Shown piece by piece: positions 43,991 to 55,728 of a DNA stretch of 64,000 bases; the stretch's first letter is position 1, and each line of letters starts with the position of its first letter. Made by a program: the position numbers and the translations under genes. The notes under the pieces were generated by a model. The model saw nothing but the letters and a program-made list of their open reading frames with translations. It was not told where the DNA came from and ran no database searches. The DNA comes from Zygnema cylindricum (lineage: Eukaryota > Streptophyta > Zygnematophyceae > Zygnematales > Zygnemataceae): positions 41,401 through 105,400 of the forward strand of contig JBBHKE010000629.1 in the NCBI GenBank assembly GCA_037447655.1, written 5' to 3'.

Positions 43991-45887
43991 TTTTCCTTTT
44001 ACTTCTTACAAACAAATAAACAAACATTCCCTTCCCCTTTTCCTTTTCCTCTTCTTTTTCCTTTTCCTTTCATAAAACTTTAATACAACACCCTCATATT
44101 TAGTAAGGTCTATTAAATGAGCTCAAGAAAACATTCTATCTAGTTGATCATACTTTTTATTTAGCATCCCACTTTTCATAAATCCGAGCAAAGATATTAT
44201 CCACCTCCTCTCTTTTCCCTCCACACAAAAACTGATTTCCCTCTTGCAATTCAACCAGCCAGCCGCATCTCCATTCTGCAACACACACCTAGATGCTATC
44301 CCATTTACAGGCACACTTTCATAAATGGCATCACTCCCATTAGTGATGTCAAAGCAATAACCCCCCAAACTTATCATTAAATCAAGAGTCCCCACTAAGT
44401 TCCTCATAAAACCTACATCTTGCGTACTCATAGTTTTGTTCATGATACTCACCCCATTTTCTAAAATTCCTCACTCTCTCCCATGGAATTCTTTCCACTA
44501 TCACTTTCTGACTTAATTCCCAATAAATATTTCTCCTCTCCCTTATCTTTTAAAGCCCTCTCTAGTTTTACTGCTCCCCTTTCTTTGGAATCCGTTGGAA
44601 TCCGTTGAAGTCTCCCTATCCGACCAAATTTTTGTTTCCAACATATCTATAAAATTATCCTCATTACTTCTAACTCCCTCAAGTACCTCCCTCCCTTAAC
44701 TTCCCTTTTACCTCCAAAAGCAAACTATTGCTTTCGTAGAATTTCCGTGTACTTTTCTCTCTTCTCCATTCTACCGATGTGAAAAAGCTCCAAAATTTCA
44801 TCATCCTCTTTCTCCTCTTCCCCTTCTTCCTCCTCAGTTACATACCAACTTCTAAGTTCTTCCAAACAAGGAAACTCCTCCATATAGTGACCCATTTCCT
44901 ACAAGCGAATCAAACCCCTTTTTTCAAAGTTCCCCTTTCTTTTCTTCTCCCTCTCTTTCCACCAAAGTTCCGATAATGTTTACCTTTGTCTTTCTTCCTC
45001 TCATCACGTTTCTGCTCATCACCGCCGTTCCTCACATCACACTTCCGCCTGTTACCACCAGCTATAAATGCAGTCCCCCTGTCACATCCCCTACGAAGCT
45101 CCAAAGTGCTTTCCCTCACAAGAATTATCCCCATGGTAATGCTCCAAGTCCACGAGGAGACATCCATTCCTTGCATACGTTAAATGATGTTTTCGTACTT
45201 ATCTGGGAGCTTCATGATTAGTGTATTAATCTTCCTCTCCTCAGATTCTACATATCCCCCACTAGCAAGTTGAACATATAACGCAGCAATATTATTGCAA
45301 AACTCTATCATGCTATTGCCTTTATCAACATAGGCCTCTATTTGTTGTTTTACTAACTGTTGCCTCTGTATAGTCTCACTCTTATAAATCTAAATTAGTG
45401 CTTCCCATATCTCTGAAAACTTCTTTAAGTTTATAAAAGTGATAGATATGGATTTAGACAGGTTTCTAAGTATGAGATGCTTTGCTATAGTGTTTTTGTA
45501 TTCCCATATTTTTTTGTCATTTTCTTCTGTTTTTATCCCTGCTAGTGGTATTATAGGTGAGAGCCTAGCTCCCCTCACCATGTGTCCCTTTTTCCTTCTC
45601 CCCTATTTCTCTATCCACGACAAGGTTTTTCCCTTCACCTTCCTTTACATCTGAACTCCGGTTGATATACTGGGTAGCCTCGAATGATTCTCCATATTAA
45701 GCTCCTCCAAAGCCAGGTGGCGGACATCTCACTTGTCCCAAAACAATTCCTCATAAGTGTTTCTCCAAAAGCAATCCCTCAATTGTAAACTCCCAATAAG
45801 TGAAGTCTGTTCCATTAGTATATGCACCCTAGATGGTGGGCCCAAAACTTGAAATCTATGGGCTCCATTGCCACACAGTATTCGCAT
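43971..45887 (-). pseudogene. Copia N: deletion derivative with RNase H and gag remnants
   Basis: Only about 1.9 kb lies between the LTRs. The left part (44123-44460) holds a degenerate RNase H (FMRNLVGTLDLMISLGG, SDAIYESVPVNGIASRCVLQ). From 44700 to 45887 are a knuckle-less gag and basic linker (44910-45176). RT, integrase and protease are deleted. The gag frame starts at ATG 45885-45887 within the 5' LTR (MRILCGNGAHRF) and crosses the PBS as QVLGPPSRVHI; Met of VMGP is Leu here. It could have moved only with help from another copy. Confidence 0.8.
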
Positions 45888-46667
45888 ATCAAAACAAGCT
45901 TATCTAGATAGTGCCGACTCCAAGTTTATATAAACCTAAATGATTGACCCCTGGACAATCATAACCCTATTACAGCTTCACCCATGTGAAATAAGACTTT
46001 TTGTGTGCTCAATTCCACCACAGAATGCAAAGTTAAAATATATGATTTGGATACATTCACCCACTTTGACTTTCCCTTAGAAATGTAGCCACCCAGGCAG
46101 GCAAAAACTATGACCGACTACACCCCTATGTAACATGGACTCCTTTGAGTCCGCAACAAAAAGAATCACTGAAAATGGCCAAGTAAACTTATTGTTATGG
46201 CTGGCCAAAGTTTTTCTTTTATGCATGGTGCTCTCTTGGACAGGCAGCTACCTACCAAAAATATTCTAAGTCCTAAAACCCCTCTCTAAACCTCTTCTAC
46301 TGAAGTACGGCGCCATTCAAAGGACTGTACCATAGAGAAAAGTACAGGTGCCGGAGTACTTTCTGTACGGCAATTGTACGACATGACCATTCAGGTGACA
46401 ACTGTCACATTCAAACTTGTTATCCTACGTTCCAGAGATTACGGAATCCTCCAGCGCATTTCCACCTGTCATCCGGAGTGGCGGCACTAGAAAACACCAA
46501 GGCGGCCATTCCGGAATCTCGACTCGCACCACGGCCGTCGATTAAATCAAGCATTCAATTCTACCCATTGAAAATATGTGTGCAGTATTTGTTTCGCCGT
46601 CGAAACAAATGCGCGGTATTAGTTTCGTGAAGTACCGTAAACCGTACTACTCCAAATTGTATCGATG
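45850..46667 (-). repeat. Copia N 5' LTR (H family), part before J
   Basis: Colinear with 42792-43615. Element J interrupts it after CGATG; a further 56 bp (49123-49178) resume on the other side before copia G begins. Confidence 0.85.
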
Positions 46668-49117
46668 TGTAGAAATTAATGGTTTTAAGTATTTTCTAGG
46701 TCTGAATAGAAATAAAGAAGCCGAGGCAGTCTACCTCTAACTTCTCTCTCCAACTCTCAAACTTGTCGCAGTCACTGAGAAATTGGAGAGGAAGCTAGAG
46801 CCATGGCTACCTAGGCTATCCTCAGGTTTACGGGAAATTTATATTAGTCTAAGGATTAATTACTAAAAGATATGTGCCGGCGACAAGATTTGATCCTGGT
46901 ACGTGCCGGCTGTCAAATAGTAGATAGCCGGTAGCCTTAGCCGTTAAGTCTGAAGTAGTGTTACATAGTATATAGTACGATAATTATTTAAACATGTACA
47001 CGTAGGATAAGTCATTTAACTATAACTGTTAACGCGATACATAGATATGGTAGTGTAAAAGTACGAATTGCAGTACGGATAAGAAATCAATACCGCGCAT
47101 TGATTTCGTAAGCGAAACAAATACCGCGCATGTATTTATTACGGCTACGATCAAATGCGAGTTTAATCGGACGGCCGGAATTACCGCCGAGATCCCGGAT
47201 GGAGAATTCAACGGTTTGTGGGCATCGCCACATCGGATGACACGTGGCGATGTAACATTGGAGCGCGACATCTCCGAGGATTAAAGGAGGGAATCCGGAT
47301 ATTCCACGTGTGGACATTTAGGCCATGTCGTACAATGTCCGTACATAAAGTACACCGGCAGCTGTACTTTTGCGTACGGAACAGTAATCTGATTGGTTCC
47401 GTACATCAGTAGATAGAGTCTGTGAGAGAGATAGGACTTAGAAAAATTAGAAGATAGGACCCTCTCTCCTAGAGAGCTTCTGTACAAAAGGTCAACTTTG
47501 ACCCTCCATAACTTACAGCTCAGGGGAGCAAATTCAGAGATTGTTTTTGCTATCGACTTAGGGGAGTCTTGCCTTCACAGGGGTGAAGTTGGTCAGAGTT
47601 TTTGTCTGCCAGGGTGGCAGTTATTTTTGCTTAAACACAAAGGGGTCAGGATTATCCTAGAGGCTTCTTGGAAGTTGTCCACTCTGAGGACTTATGGAGG
47701 TCTTAGAGTTTCACGTGGATCATAGTATTGATCGGTACATTTCTTTTACGTCAACACGTGCTAGTGTCGACTAGGTAATTAAATGTGGATCCTGGTATCG
47801 AAGGGTGCATTTTTTGTACGTCAACACATACTTGCCACCAGAAGACAAAAAAGAGGGGGAAAGTGGGGGAGTGGAGGTTGGGCGCAAGGCCTCTCAGGGT
47901 GAGGAGATGTTGGGAAGCCGTTGGAACTACGCTAGAGCCAAAGAGTCACGGTAGAGGTAGAGGTAGAGGTAAATGCAAGGTATCGCCTTGAGGATATCGA
48001 CTTTAGTAAATAAGGTGTCATGGAAAATAATTGGATTTGAGATGGAAAAAGAGGAGTGGGAAACTGTAGAAATTAATGGTCCATGTAAAAGTATTTTGTA
48101 GGTCTAAATAGAAATATAGAAAGAAGCCGAGGTAGTCTACCTCTAAATTCTCTCTCCAACTCTCAAACTTGTCGCAGTCACTGAGAAATTGGAGAGGGAG
48201 CTAGAGCCATGGCTACCTAGGCTATACAGAGGTTTACGGGAAATATATATTAGTTAGGGGTATATTTACTAAAAGGTATGTGCCGGCCACAGGATTTGAT
48301 CCTGGTACCTACCGGACGGCAGATAGCCGGTAGCCGGTACCTTAGCCATTAAGTCTTTAGTTAGTGTTACATAGCGTATGGTTTGATATTTAATTAAACA
48401 TTATCAGGTAGGAATTCATTTAACTGTAACTGTTTACAGGATACATAGATCCAGTAATGTAAAAGTACGGATTACGATATGGATAAGAAACCAATACCGC
48501 GCATTTATTTTTTTAATGAAACAAATATCGCGCATATATTTATTACGGCTACGATTAAATATGAATTTAATCGGACGGCCGCAATTAACACCGAGATCGC
48601 GGAAGAGGATTTTGGCGGTTTGTGGTCATCGCCACATCGGATGACACGTGACGGAATGACATTGGATCGCGACATCTCCGAGGGTTAAAGGAGCGAATCC
48701 GGACATACCACGTGTCGTCATTTAGGCGATGTCATACAATGTCCATACAGAAAGTACACCAGCAGTTGTACTTTTGTGTACGGAACTATAATTTGATTGG
48801 CTCCGTACATCAGTAGATAGAGTCTGTGATAGAGATAGGAATTAGAAAAATTAGGAGATAGGACCCTATCTTCCAGAGAGCTTCTGTACAAAAGGTCAAC
48901 TTTGACCCTCCATAACTTACAGCTCAGGGGAGCAAATTCAGAGATTGTTTTTGCTATCGACTTAGGGGAGTCTTGCCTTCATAGGGGTGAAAGTGGTTAG
49001 AGTTTTTGTCTGCCAGGGTGGCAGTTATTTTTGCTTAAACACAAAGGGGTCAGGATTATCCTAGAGGCTTCTTAGAAGCTGTCCACTTTCAGGACTTATG
49101 GAGGTCTCACAGTTTCA
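46668..49117 (+). mobile_element. J: non-autonomous LTR element, 2.45 kb
   Basis: LTRs of 1,046 bp (46668-47713) and 1,053 bp (48065-49117) flank a 351-bp internal region. Exact 5-bp duplication CGATG at 46663-46667 and 49118-49122. The LTRs are those of copia L, but no gag or pol is present. A purine-rich PPT-like stretch precedes LTR2. No GGTTATGGGCCC PBS follows LTR1; instead CGTGGATCATAG. This is a TRIM/LARD-like derivative that presumably used copia L-type proteins. Confidence 0.88.
47714..48064 (+). other. J internal region
   Basis: Contains two diverged direct copies of about 60 bp (TGGATCNTNGTATYGA...TACGTCAACAC; at about 47716 and 47783), a GGTAGAGGTAGAG microsatellite near 47950, and a small frame at 47785-47991 with no known domain. 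It shares nothing with copia L's internal region, so it is an acquired or heavily diverged filler. Confidence 0.6.
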
Positions 49118-49122
49118 CGATG

Positions 49123-49178
49123 TACTAAGAATCTATTCGCGCCGTTCAATGCATTTGTCTACGCGTACATGTTTATAT
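49123..49178 (-). repeat. H-family LTR fragment between J and G
   Basis: Matches 43610-43665 (TACTAAGAATCTATTCGCGCCGTT), continuing the N 5' LTR interrupted by J. Cut at 49178 by the G LTR. Confidence 0.8.
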
Positions 49179-50193
49179 TGCAATTCTGTGTCCTCCATTG
49201 GACTACAGAATACAGGAAGCCTCCAAATAGTATTTAACTAACCCACTTTAAGCCACGACCACTGCTGCCCAAGAAGGCAAACTGACAATTTGACTACACC
49301 CCTGTGCAGCCTGGACTATCTGAGTTCGTAGAAAAAAGAATCACTGAAAACGGCCAACCAGCCGATAAGTTATGAGGCACCAAAAATACCAATTTGTACA
49401 AACTCTCAAAGGGAGAGGTGACTACCTACCAAAATTTTATAAGTCTTGATTCCTTCTAATAACTTATATCTACTGAAGTACGGACCAATCAAATTACTGT
49501 ACCGTACCAAAAAGTACTACTGCCGGTGTACCTTTTCTACGGTCTATGTACGACAAGGCTATTAAGTGGACACGTGTTTGCTTTTTATTTGTCCGTACAT
49601 TCCTCGGAATTCCTATGACCGAATGTCATCTCTCCACGTGGCTCCAGGTCATGCCACGTCACAAAACGCCAAGGTGACCACTCCGGGATTTTGGCGATGA
49701 CGTGCGCCGTCGGATTCGTAATGAGACGTAATCTTAACCGTTATAATTACTTGCGAGATATTTGTTTCGCTGTCAAACAAATGCGAGGTATTCATTCTAA
49801 AATGATGTCGTACTAAAATTGTATTTATACACGCCGTATCTAGTTTTAGTTAAATGGATTTCTTACTTCCTAAATGTATATATATCTATCATACTCTATA
49901 GCACTTAGCATTGGTCCTAGTTTAGTAAGATAAAGCTGACCGCTATCGGCCAACTTGACGAACTCCAGGTTCCGGGTTCAACCCGGGTCCGTCAAGACTA
50001 TTTTTAGTAACTTTCTAAAAATAACTGCCTGTTGAACTAAGGCAGCCATAGATCAACCACCTTCTCTATCCTTTAGTGACTACGACAAGTATCGGGGCTA
50101 GAGAAAGGAGGTGGAGGCAGGCTGTCTATCCTTTTTCTTTTTCCTAATATATTTAAACCTAGAAAATACAATAGAAATCTATGAATTTCAACA
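49179..50193 (-). repeat. Copia G 3' LTR (A-related), 1,015 bp
   Basis: TGCAATTCTG...TTTCAACA, A-family module order with many substitutions. The tRNA-like module at about 49918-50000 has an unusually well paired T-arm around GGGTTCAACCC. Confidence 0.88.
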
Positions 50194-50216
50194 CTCCCCT
50201 TATTTTCTAGTCTAAT
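50158..50216 (-). promoter_or_regulatory. PPT/U3 inverted repeat of copia G
   Basis: CCTAGAAAATA (50158-50168) and TATTTTCTAG (50201-50210) enclose the PPT and the first 25 bp of U3. Confidence 0.75.
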
Positions 50217-50640
50217 TTTAATTTTTCTTTTAACCCGCATTTCCCCGACAATATTTTAATTTAGGAGAGGCTACAGGTTTGGTCATCATGTCAGCCACCA
50301 TTTCTTCATCAAGCTTATACACAAGATTTAAAATTTTATTTTCAACTTTTTCTCTTACGAAGCTTAATCTTATGTCCATATGTTTTGCTTTGAAATGGTG
50401 TTTTGGATTGGCTGCGATTGCGATTGCAGCTTGATTATCGCAAAGATTTCATGCACTCCCTCCTTCATATATCCCAGTTCTTGCAACAATGACTTCACCC
50501 ACATTAGTTCTTTTACAGCAGAACAAGACGCCATATACTCAGCCTCCATAGTAGACTGAGCAACCACCTTTTGTTGCTTACTGCTCCAACAGCAAGCTCC
50601 TTCCCCCACATACAAAACATATCCAGATAATCCAGATAAT
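50217..50640 (-). pseudogene. Copia G: RNase H C-terminal half
   Basis: Minus-strand text YVGEGACCWSSKQQKVVAQS, TMEAEYMASCSAVKELMWV and SLLQELGYMKEGVHE is nearly identical to copia A. A 1-2 bp deletion shifts the frame near 50445. The N-terminal half of RNase H and the whole of RT and integrase are missing: at about 50640 the sequence passes through a TCCAGATAATCCAGATAATAAT duplication into an LTR scrap. Confidence 0.87.
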
Positions 50641-50683
50641 AATATCCTAAATAAAGACCTAGAAAATACTCAAATATCAACAG
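50641..50683 (-). repeat. H-family LTR scrap at the copia G deletion junction
   Basis: CCTAAATAAAGACCTAGAAAATACTC...ATCAACA matches the U3 start of the H LTR (43930-43970). It sits exactly between the RNase H and gag fragments. Confidence 0.7.
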
Positions 50684-51843
50684 CACACTTCTGTCTCTGT
50701 GGAATGTCGACATGCTTCTCAATGGTTTTCACATTAAAGAGAAGCTACTTAAGCTCCTCTTCCGATTCGGTTACTTCATCTTCTTCCTCATCATGAAGTT
50801 GAGTCAGAAACTTATTTTTCTTTCCTCCATCTCATGAGGAACCTTGTCCAGATCTGCAAGTTTGACACAATCTACCATATAGTGTCATAGTTTTTTGCAG
50901 AAGTGACATAGTCCTCATCGAAGAGTTCCTCTCCCCTCTTTATCAAACCGAACACCTCTTTGTTCTCTTCCTCCAAAGTTTCGATAGTGATCTTTCCCTT
51001 TCTCCTCATCACGCTTCCGCCAATCAGATCTTGAACACTAAAACTCCCTCTCCTAAGCTTTATGGTGCTCTTTTTCACTAAAATCATTCCCAATGAATCA
51101 TCTCAATTCCAATTGCTATCTCGTATATCCTGCAATCAGTTGATGATATTATCATACTCATCAAGTAGTTTCGTCATCAATGCATTTACTCTTTGTCTCT
51201 CATACCATGAGTTACCTGCACTCTCTAGTTCTCCAAATAATGCTCCTAAATGATTGCAATAATCATTCATACTTCCTCCTTTATAAGTATAGGCTGCAAT
51301 CTTATTTTATGCAAGCTGTTGCTGCTGCAATGATCCACTCTTATATTTGTTAGCTAGTGATACTCAAATCAGAGTGGAATATATGATATGCATAAGGGGA
51401 ATGGCAATGCCTTTCACTACATTTTTGAGAAATAAGAGTTTAGCAACCTTATCCTTATAATCCACTTTTCATATTGTGACGGTTCGGTCTGATAATGTGT
51501 CTCCATTGCAGGTGTTGTTGCTGCTAGTATTGTCCTAGACAATGGAGTCCCTCAAGATGCTACTCCTTTTTTTTCTCTTTCGATGACTATCTCCTCCCCT
51601 TCCTCGCCATTATCGATGATGGTGGTAGATATTCTAGCAGCTGTAGTGATGAAGGTGCCAGAAAAACATGTTTCTCTAAACCCTCGTGGAGGTGGGCATC
51701 GAATTTGTCCGGACACTATGCCCCATGGGTGCTTCTCAAAGAGTTCTCCCTCCATCATCATTTCCCAATAAACAAAGTGTGATCTATCAAATATGGGCAC
51801 CTTAGAGTTTGGGCCCATAACTTGCAATTTTGTGGTCATCATT
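50684..51843 (-). pseudogene. Copia G gag
   Basis: The start MMTTKL (51842) is encoded by the LTR, then QVMGPNSKVPIFDRSHFVYWEMM follows through the PBS. Downstream, minus-strand text contains eroded UBN2-type gag and a C-terminal region with CHFCKK-like text (about 50870-50910) and PQRQKCA next to the deletion. There are frameshifts near 51550 and 51090. The gag is closer to the S-family side (its LTR), whereas the RNase H at 50217 is A-like, so the element is a recombinant. Confidence 0.82.
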
Positions 51844-52182
51844 GACCCACAGAATGGGCAGCCTATTTAAAGCCTCTAGGATAATTTATGCCCCTTCTCC
51901 TTTTCGGATGAATAAGTGCCTCCTTGGCTGACAAGTATTCTGACCACGCTCATCCCTGCGAGGACCGGAGTCTCGTGAGCCAAACACAAAAAGAATCACT
52001 AAATTTGCTCCCCTGAGTAGTAAGTTATGGCTGGTCAAAGATAACCTGTATAGTTACAAACTCTCTTAGAGAGAGGTACCTAAATTTCGTTAATTCCTAG
52101 TCTGCCTACTCAGGACTACCTACTACTAAACCCTAGTCCAATAAGAACACGGTATAGTACAAGAAGGTATATAGGTGATATA
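51823..52182 (-). repeat. Copia G 5' LTR (S family), left part
   Basis: Matches the solo LTR at 57057-57410. Interrupted by element T after ATATA; resumes at 55729. Confidence 0.87.
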
Positions 52183-53490
52183 TGTTGTTTTTGAAGATTT
52201 AGTTTCGTGCGTACATGAAATTTGGTGCGCACGCGACGTTTCGTGCGAATATATTTTACATGATGTACTGTGGAGTTTTGAATAGATTTACGATTCGGGG
52301 GAGTTAGTGTACTAGCAAAATTAAAGTGACGTGTGAGTGGCGCGAACAAACATTTGAAAATGTATGGCGGATCGCGAAGCGATCCGATATGAAATATGAA
52401 TTGTTTGAAACGTACGAAGTACAAATGAAGTGACGCGAAGAAGCGTACGAAAAACAGAATGCGACAAGCTAAAATATTACGTCGCACGTACAAAACAGTT
52501 TGCAACAGGCGCATTTATTGCAAACGACGTATATTCAGTACCGAAAAGATTTAGAAGGTACGGATTAATTTTCGGCAGTAGTTCGAGGTACACGTGGAGG
52601 GCGGACGGCGTCCGCCGATATTTTCAAGAGATCGTATTGTTTGATGACGTGTTATTAAGTGGACCTTACATATGCGATGTCGGTTCACTACATGGACTTA
52701 TCGACAAGTGACTAAGCAAGTTGTCACTTATGACGCGGATTTGTGGATGCGTCGGTGTAAATATTTGGAGTATTATTGTTTTGTCTTTTACATCATTATA
52801 AATTAGTGTTGATTATGATGTTTATATTTAAGTGATCAATTAGGGTTTTGATAGTTTAATTTGTGTGTGTACGATGTTGTACTTGTAGACAAGTGTACGC
52901 TTAAGATTGCTTGACTCTCAGGTGTACGCTTACGATTAGTTTACTCTTACTAAAAGGTTATTATGCGTAAATAGGATTTAGTGACAATTACGTAATTTAC
53001 TTTGGTTATTTTGACACTTAGTGATTCATTGACTGCTCACAAGTATATATATAGGAATGAGCTTTGTTAGAAATTAATCATCAATGCTGGTTAGTAAAGT
53101 GGGGACCGAAGATGTAGACTTTTAGGGTTGCCGATTAGGTCATGCATTTGAGTAATAGGTTTATTGATATACTTTTGTTTATCTAATGTTTATGTGAGAT
53201 TGCACTCTTTTTGTTATTATTTATTTATGTTATTTTATGTTTGTTTGATATGCATTATTTATGCATTTGTCCTAGGGTTTGCTTATGTTGATTATTCCAT
53301 CAAACCTTAGATGTTGTCATAGGGTTTATTTATGTTGATTATTCCATGAAACCCTAAATGTTGTTTGTTGCGTCTGTGTACGCATATAGAGGATGCATTT
53401 CAAATGATTGTTCGTCGACCTATTTTTGCTTAGCTTTTTGCATGATAGTTTGGGTCGCTTCTGCGGTCTATTTTAGACCAAAGAACAACA
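52183..53490 (+). repeat. T 5' LTR, 1,308 bp
   Basis: TGTTG...AACAACA. Contains a perfect 7-bp-stem hairpin GGATCGCGAAGCGATCC at about 52367-52383 and an ATG-less open frame at 52409-52711. Confidence 0.92.
52409..52711 (+). other. ATG-less open frame of about 100 codons in the T LTR
   Basis: The frame is open from the codon after a TGA at 52406-52408 to a TGA at 52709-52711. It reads like ordinary protein (VARTKQFATGAFIANDVYSV, RYGLIFGSSSRYTW, EIVLFDDVLLSGPYICDVG) but has no ATG. The copy in LTR2 (to 54949) differs by one His/Arg change. I recognise no family. It could be a spliced exon, a captured host fragment or chance. Confidence 0.4.
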
Positions 53491-53505
53491 GGTTATGGGC
53501 CCACA
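53491..53505 (+). promoter_or_regulatory. T PBS
   Basis: GGTTATGGGCCCACA directly after LTR1, 14 of 15 bases complementary to the initiator tRNA-Met anticodon arm. Confidence 0.87.
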
Positions 53506-54395
53506 CCCCATCTATCATATGTTAGGTTAAGTCGAGATAGGTTTGTGTCACACGCATTGTAGCGGGTTTATTTTGTTCTTGCAGGTTGTATTGCAGTAAT
53601 GGTGTCTGTGTACCCATGAGATCGGCCTTATCATAGTGTTGGTATGTGCCGAGTTTAATCTTGCATCGCCCCAAGGGTTAACTTAGTGACAGTGCCGAAA
53701 TGTCTACCCTCAATGAAAATGATTTATTTTGAGAAATGATATTTTATTTTTTGAAAAATACATGTTTATTTTTGATGAAGCATTTCGAAATGTGGAGATT
53801 TGACATTTAGTGGAGAGATGTGGAACGAGGAGTTTCGACGTTTGGGGGAGAGAGATCCGAAAGGTGGAGTTATGACATGTGGTGTAGAGATCCAATTTTT
53901 GTGGATCGATGATTGTTGAAAATTGGATTTGTAATGTAGATTTTGAGTTGTTGGAAATTTTTGGGAAATGTGACATTATTAGAATTGTTTTTGGGAAAAT
54001 AGATTTTAACTTATGTATTTTTAATGGGAAATTTTCAGATTTAATTATTAAATGAAGAGAAAAATATTGAAATCTATATTTGTTTTAGTTAAGGTAGAAG
54101 TTATTTAAGTGGGGATATTTTGTTAGTGTGATCTTTTGGCTTTAATTATTTAGTTGATTTGTGATAGCATTTTAGGAATGTAGATCCGGATTTAGATATT
54201 GGAATGAATTATTTTGTTGTAATCGGAAAATGAAAAATATATATATTATGTATTATAAAATCTGGATGGTATGTGGAGGAAGCGGAAGCGATGGTGGAAC
54301 AAGTGGGAAAATTCTGGCGGAGGAATTTGGTGGATTTAGATGGAGGAGACATCAGGAGGTGACAGTGTGACAGCTGATGACGTGGCATAATGGAT
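53506..54395 (+). other. T internal region, non-coding
   Basis: AT-rich with a run of loosely repeated GTGGAGATTTGACATTT / GTGGAACGAGGAGTTTCGACGTTT / GGTGGAGTTATGACATGTGG units at about 53790-53890. No coding signature. Confidence 0.65.
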
Positions 54396-54448
54396 GCACA
54401 AAACTAAATTTTCGGGGGAGTGTTGTTTTTGAAGATTTAGTTTCGTGC
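54396..54448 (+). promoter_or_regulatory. PPT/U3 inverted repeat of T
   Basis: GCACAAAACTAAAT (54396-54409) pairs with ATTTAGTTTCGTGC (54435-54448) at 13 of 14 positions. The loop holds CGGGGGAG|TGTTG. Confidence 0.82.
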
Positions 54449-55728
54449 GTACATGAAATTTGGTGCGCACGCGACGTTTCGTGCGAATATATTTTACATG
54501 ATGTACTGTGGAGTTTTGAATAGATTTACGATTCGGGGGAGTTAGTGTACTAGCAAAATTAAAGTGACGTGTGAGTGGCGCGAACAAACATTTGAAAATG
54601 TATGGCGGATCGCGAAGCGATCCGATATGAAATATGAATTGTTTGAAACGTACGAAGTACAAATGAAGTGACGCGAAGAAGCGTACGAAAAACAGAATGC
54701 GACAAGCTAAAATATTACGTCGCACGTACAAAACAGTTTGCAACAGGCGCATTTATTGCAAACGACGTATATTCAGTACCGAAAAGATTTAGAAGGTACG
54801 GATTAATTTTCGGCAGTAGTTCGAGGTACACGTGGAGGGCGGACGGCGTCCGCCGATATTTTCAAGAGATCGTATTGTTTGATGACGTGTTATTAAGTGG
54901 ACCTTACATATGCGATGTCGGTTCACTACGTGGACTTATCGACAAGTGACTAAGCAAGTTGTCACTTATGACGCGGATTTGTGGATGCGTCGGTGTAAAT
55001 ATTTGGAGTATTATTGTTTTGTCTTTTACATCATTATAAATTAGTGTTGATTATGATGTTTATATTTAAGTGATCAATTAGGGTTTTGATAGTTTAATTT
55101 GTGTGTGTACGATGTTGTACTTGTAGACAAGTGTACGCTTAAGATTGCTTGACTCTCAGGTGTACGCTTACGATTAGTTTACTCTTACTAAAAGGTTATT
55201 ATGCGTAAATAGGATTTAGTGAAAGTTACGTAATTTACTTTGGTTATTTTGACACTTAGTGATTCATTGACAGCTCACAAGTATATATATAGGAATGAGC
55301 TTTGTTAGAAATTAATCATCAATGCTGGTTAGTAAAGTGGGGACCGAAGATGTAGACTTTTAGGGTTGCCGATTAGGTCATGCATTTGAGTAATATGTTT
55401 ATTGATATACTTTTGTTTATCTAATGTTTATGTGAGATTGCACTCTTTTTGTTATTATTTATTTATGTTATTTTATGTTTGTTTGATATGCATTATTTAT
55501 GCATTTGTCCTAGGGTTTGCTTATGTTGATTATTCCATCAAACCTTAGATGTTGTCATAGGGTTTATTTATGTTGATTATTCCATGAAACCCTAAATGTT
55601 GTTTGTTGCGTCTGTGTACGCATATGGAGGATGCATTTCAAATGATTGTTCGTCGACCTATTTTTGCTTAGCTTTTTGCATGATAGTTTGGGTCGCTTCT
55701 GCGGTCTATTTTAGACCAAAGAACAACA
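54421..55728 (+). repeat. T 3' LTR, 1,308 bp
   Basis: Same length as LTR1. The few differences include CATGG/CGTGG (52691 against 54929), GACAATTACG/GAAAGTTACG and TAGAGG/TGGAGG. Confidence 0.92.

Larger units (their letters stand above)
52183..55728 (+). mobile_element. T: young non-autonomous LTR element with very long LTRs
   Basis: Two LTRs of exactly 1,308 bp (52183-53490, 54421-55728) differ at about six positions by eye. Exact duplication ATATA at 52178-52182 and 55729-55733. The PBS GGTTATGGGCCCA starts at 53491 and the PPT CGGGGGAG precedes LTR2. The 930-bp internal region has no gag or pol. Its LTR ends (TGTTGTTTTTG and AGAACAACA) and PBS match copia D, suggesting mobilisation by a D-like element. 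Strand is inferred from PBS and PPT. Confidence 0.93.

Noticed and set aside
47785-47991. Small protein in the J core
   Set aside because: 68 codons ending in a GRGRGRGK run from a microsatellite. No ATG conservation or known domain could be shown.
52183-55728. Assembly duplication of a 1.3-kb segment
   Set aside because: The copies differ at several bases and are accompanied by TSD, PBS and PPT, which fits LTRs and not an artefact.
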